NCBI RefSeq assembly: GCF_003665065.1
Contig: NZ_RCHR01000006.1
Location: 1-64,000, forward strand
DNA: 64,000 nt
Direction: 5' to 3'
Origin: Oceanobacillus piezotolerans
GTDB lineage: Bacteria > Bacillota > Bacilli > Bacillales > Amphibacillaceae
Shown in pieces: positions 61,714-64,000 of this stretch. Both the position numbers and the translations under genes were made by a program. The notes under the pieces are model-generated. The model did not search any database, was not told the DNA's origin, and worked only from the letters and a program-made list of their open reading frames with translations. Each line of letters begins with the position of its first letter. The stretch's first letter is position 1.

Positions 61714-62910
61714 TTATTTTCCCTCCAATCGATGTTTCACTTGGTCGACGTCCTTGTCACCGCGTCCTGATAGGCAGATTACAAGGCTTTCCTTAGGATC
61801 CATTTCTTTTGCTAGTTTCAGAGCATAGGCAACTGCATGGGCACTCTCTAAGGCCGGAATGATTCCTTCTGTTCTTGATAAAAATTGGAAAGCCTCTAAT
61901 GCTTCCTCATCTGTTATAGCTTTGTACGTGACACGCTTAATATCATGCAGGTGGCTATGTTCTGGGCCTACCCCAGGGTAATCAAGTCCTGCTGAGATGG
62001 AGAAGGCTTCTTCAATTTGCCCATCTTCATCCTGTAGGAGATGAGAAAGAGTACCATGTAAAATACCAAGTCGGCCTTTTGACAGTGTTGCTGCGTGCTG
62101 AGTGGTATCGACACCTGCCCCCGCAGCTTCTACACCGTAAAGCTTTACGTCCTCGTCCTCGATAAACGGATAGAACATTCCCATTGCATTACTTCCACCA
62201 CCGACACAGGCGACAACAGCATCTGGCAGTTTACCAATTTGCTCTAGGCTTTGCTGCTTTGTTTCCTTTCCAATAACTGATTGTAAGTCACGGACAATCT
62301 TAGGGAAAGGGTGGGGACCAACGGCAGAACCTAAGATATAATGTGTATCGTTTACATGGCTTACCCAATAGCGTAGTGCTTCATTTGTTGCATCTTTTAA
62401 GGTGCCACTTCCGCTTGAAACACTGCGAACCTCTGCGCCTAGTAATTCCATTCGAAAGACATTAAGCTTTTGTCTGCGAATATCCTCTTCCCCCATAAAG
62501 ACAATACAATCAAGCCCTAATAGGGCACAGACCGTAGCGGTTGCCACGCCATGTTGTCCTGCTCCGGTTTCGGCAACGACCTTCTTCTTACCCATTCGAA
62601 CGGTCAAGAGACCCTGCCCAATCGTGTTGTTTATCTTATGTGCCCCTGTATGGTTTAGGTCTTCACGTTTCAAGTAAATCTGAGGCCCACCTAGCTGTTT
62701 TGTTAATTGTTCTGCAAAGTAAAGTGGCGTTTCTCTCCCGACATATTGTTTTAAGTAATAGTTTAATTGTTCTATAAAACTAGGATCCTGGATTGCTTCC
62801 TCGTAATCCTTTTCTAACTCAATTAAAGCTGGCATTAATAATTCTGGAACAAATTGTCCGCCAAATTTCCCGTAGCGTCCTCTGCTATCCGGCATGGTGT
62901 AGGTTGTCAT
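61714..62910 (-). CDS. trpB: Tryptophan synthase beta chain
   Basis: A 398-residue PLP enzyme joining indole and serine. PLP lysine in [14 protein letters not shown], the [10 protein letters not shown] loop with the catalytic Glu before it (AETGAGQHG), and the phosphate loop [12 protein letters not shown]. Length is normal. It overlaps trpF by ATGA. Forms a complex with TrpA. Confidence 0.97.
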   Translation of the reverse strand: MTTYTMPDSRGRYGKFGGQFVPELLMPALIELEKDYEEAIQDPSFIEQLNYYLKQYVGRETPLYFAEQLTKQLGGPQIYLKREDLNHTGAHKINNTIGQGLLTVRMGKKKVVAETGAGQHGVATATVCALLGLDCIVFMGEEDIRRQKLNVFRMELLGAEVRSVSSGSGTLKDATNEALRYWVSHVNDTHYILGSAVGPHPFPKIVRDLQSVIGKETKQQSLEQIGKLPDAVVACVGGGSNAMGMFYPFIEDEDVKLYGVEAAGAGVDTTQHAATLSKGRLGILHGTLSHLLQDEDGQIEEAFSISAGLDYPGVGPEHSHLHDIKRVTYKAITDEEALEAFQFLSRTEGIIPALESAHAVAYALKLAKEMDPKESLVICLSGRGDKDVDQVKHRLEGK

Positions 62911-63527
62911 AAAACTTCATCCTTTCTCGTCTTTTTAGCTTCCGTGATAAACTGCATTATCTTTTCAATATCTTTTTCATTATTGGTTTCGACTCCACTT
63001 GAAACGTCGACACCGATAGGACCTGCAATTTGAATGGCCTGCCTTACATTATCGGCTGTGAGTCCCCCAGCTAAAATGATTTTCTCGTGTGGAATTGCTA
63101 GTTCAGTTACAGCACTCCAGTCAAAGGTAATCCCATTGCCGCCTCGATAGGCTCCTTTCGGGCTATCGAGTAATAGATACTCACAGGGATAATCTCGCAT
63201 TTCTTTTACTTCGATTTCTCCTACTGAGAATGCCTTTATTACTGGGTAGGGGAGGGAGGCTGCAACATGTGCATCCTCATCTCCATGTAATTGGATGTAA
63301 TCTAAGCCAACTACCTCAGCAATTTCTATCATTCTATCAACCGTTTCATTTACAAAAACGCCGACCTTTTTTACATGGGAAGGAAGGCTTGTGGCAATCT
63401 CTGCTGCAGTTGAAGGATTAATTTTCCGCTTACTCTCTGCAAAAACAAATCCTATAAAATCAACTCCGGCTTGTTCCGCAACAAGAGCCGCTTCCTTATT
63501 TTTTATCCCGCAGATTTTAACAAGCAT
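62907..63527 (-). CDS. trpF: Phosphoribosylanthranilate isomerase
   Basis: A 206-residue TIM barrel. [20 protein letters not shown] holds the catalytic Cys; [17 protein letters not shown] and [11 protein letters not shown] with GVDVSSGVE complete the active and phosphate sites. Starts with a 1-base TAATG overlap to trpC and GAGAGGTGG upstream. Confidence 0.95.
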   Translation of the reverse strand: MLVKICGIKNKEAALVAEQAGVDFIGFVFAESKRKINPSTAAEIATSLPSHVKKVGVFVNETVDRMIEIAEVVGLDYIQLHGDEDAHVAASLPYPVIKAFSVGEIEVKEMRDYPCEYLLLDSPKGAYRGGNGITFDWSAVTELAIPHEKIILAGGLTADNVRQAIQIAGPIGVDVSSGVETNNEKDIEKIMQFITEAKKTRKDEVL

Positions 63528-64000
63528 TAGCTGTTTCCACCTCTCACCGGTAAAGCTACTTTTAACTCTTTAAAGGTATCCTCAAGGTTTGGCGATAGCA
63601 TCAAGGTTTCCCCGACCAAAACAGCCTCTGCTCCTACGTCGCGAACGCGAATGACATCTTCTTGTGTCCTCATCCCACTTTCACTAATAAGCAGGATTTC
63701 TGGATTTGTGACCATAGAAGCTAATCTTTCGGTCGTAGCGATATCCACTTCAAAGGTTTTTAGATTTCGATTGTTTATTCCAATGATATCGGGTTGAAGC
63801 TTAAGGGCGCGCTCCATTTCCTCCTCATTGTGAACTTCGACAAGCACTTCGAGCTGGCGCTCTATCGCATAGTTATAAAGGGATCTCAAATCCTCATCAT
63901 TTAGTGCAGCAACAATTAATAGAATTATGTTTGCCCCGGCTGCCTGTGCCTGGTCAATTTGCACAGGATGGATGACAAAATCCTTACAAAGAATGGGAAT
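63527..64000 (-). CDS. trpC: Indole-3-glycerol phosphate synthase (partial)
   Basis: The C-terminal 157 residues of TrpC; the 5' part is beyond the window end. The frame stays open to base 64000 and begins with PILCKDFVIHPVQI, whose Lys is an active-site residue. LEVLVEVHNEEEMERAL, IGINNRNLKTF, LISESGM and AVLVGETLM complete the barrel. It is upstream of trpF, giving the order trpC-F-B-A. Confidence 0.95.
   Translation of the reverse strand: MPILCKDFVIHPVQIDQAQAAGANIILLIVAALNDEDLRSLYNYAIERQLEVLVEVHNEEEMERALKLQPDIIGINNRNLKTFEVDIATTERLASMVTNPEILLISESGMRTQEDVIRVRDVGAEAVLVGETLMLSPNLEDTFKELKVALPVRGGNS

Overview
The window is a stretch of low-GC Gram-positive chromosome from a Bacillaceae-type spore former. 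An Oceanobacillus/Virgibacillus-like organism is my inference from gene content: YueI, YfhD, CvfC, ThiW, ytr-type and CsoR/CopA/CopZ genes, and a GC-rich interspersed repeat of a kind I associate with this group. There is no prophage, integrase, transposase or CRISPR array. Apart from two copies of the repeat and one decayed gene, the region looks like ordinary core and accessory chromosome.

Layout. 1-0.3 kb: end of an rRNA operon (23S tail, 5S, terminator). 0.6-9.3 kb: a CYP152-type P450, a LysM/GH18 cortex-lytic type enzyme, a DUF188 protein, a PadR/HAAS pair, an acetyltransferase and a GntR-ABC operon. 9.3-13.7 kb: hisC, then the copper module csoR-copA-copZ. 13.7-14.2 kb: first copy of the structured repeat. 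14.2-23.9 kb: an RlmI-like methyltransferase, a redox pair (HxlR and DsbA-like), argF, an SDR, a TetR-controlled MMPL exporter, a CBS protein with a SigB-like promoter and an M20 deacylase. 24.0-27.3 kb: hom-thrC-thrB. 27.4-34.9 kb: a small membrane protein, a SEC-C protein, AI-2E and MFS transporters, a squalene/phytoene-synthase relative, a BCCT transporter and a GGFPGG-repeat protein. 35.0-38.4 kb: a TipA/Mta-type MerR regulator and an ABC exporter with its TetR regulator. 38.5-42.2 kb: thiamine locus with two TPP riboswitches (thiW; tenA-thiD-thiM-thiE). 42.4-45.1 kb: an ABC exporter preceded by a degenerate-ABC/LytTR fusion regulator. 45.2-51.8 kb: tRNA-Ala, a chaB with a SigB-like promoter and assorted conserved Bacillaceae genes, ending with xth. 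51.8-52.3 kb: second repeat copy. 52.3-57.7 kb: a ytrABCDEF-like operon. 57.8-60.1 kb: lipM-lipA and a thioredoxin-like gene. 60.4-60.7 kb: a decayed ORF. 60.9-64.0 kb: trpC(partial)-trpF-trpB-trpA.

How it works together. The strongest theme is local regulation. At least seven regulator/target pairs lie side by side, and most have an inverted or direct repeat sitting on a promoter: PadR, CsoR, HxlR, two TetR, MerR with a 19-bp spacer, and YtrA-like GntR with three copies of GTATTA-N6-TAATAC. Many operons are tightly coupled by ATGA overlaps (tenA-thiD-thiM-thiE, hom-thrC-thrB, the ytr-like set). The observations I rate highest are the two-copy GC-rich repeat with compensatory base changes between copies, the regulator built from a dead ABC ATPase plus LytTR, an internal ribosome binding site that would make a free TipAS-like domain, and a ytr-like operon carrying an unrecognised membrane-anchored extracellular protein.
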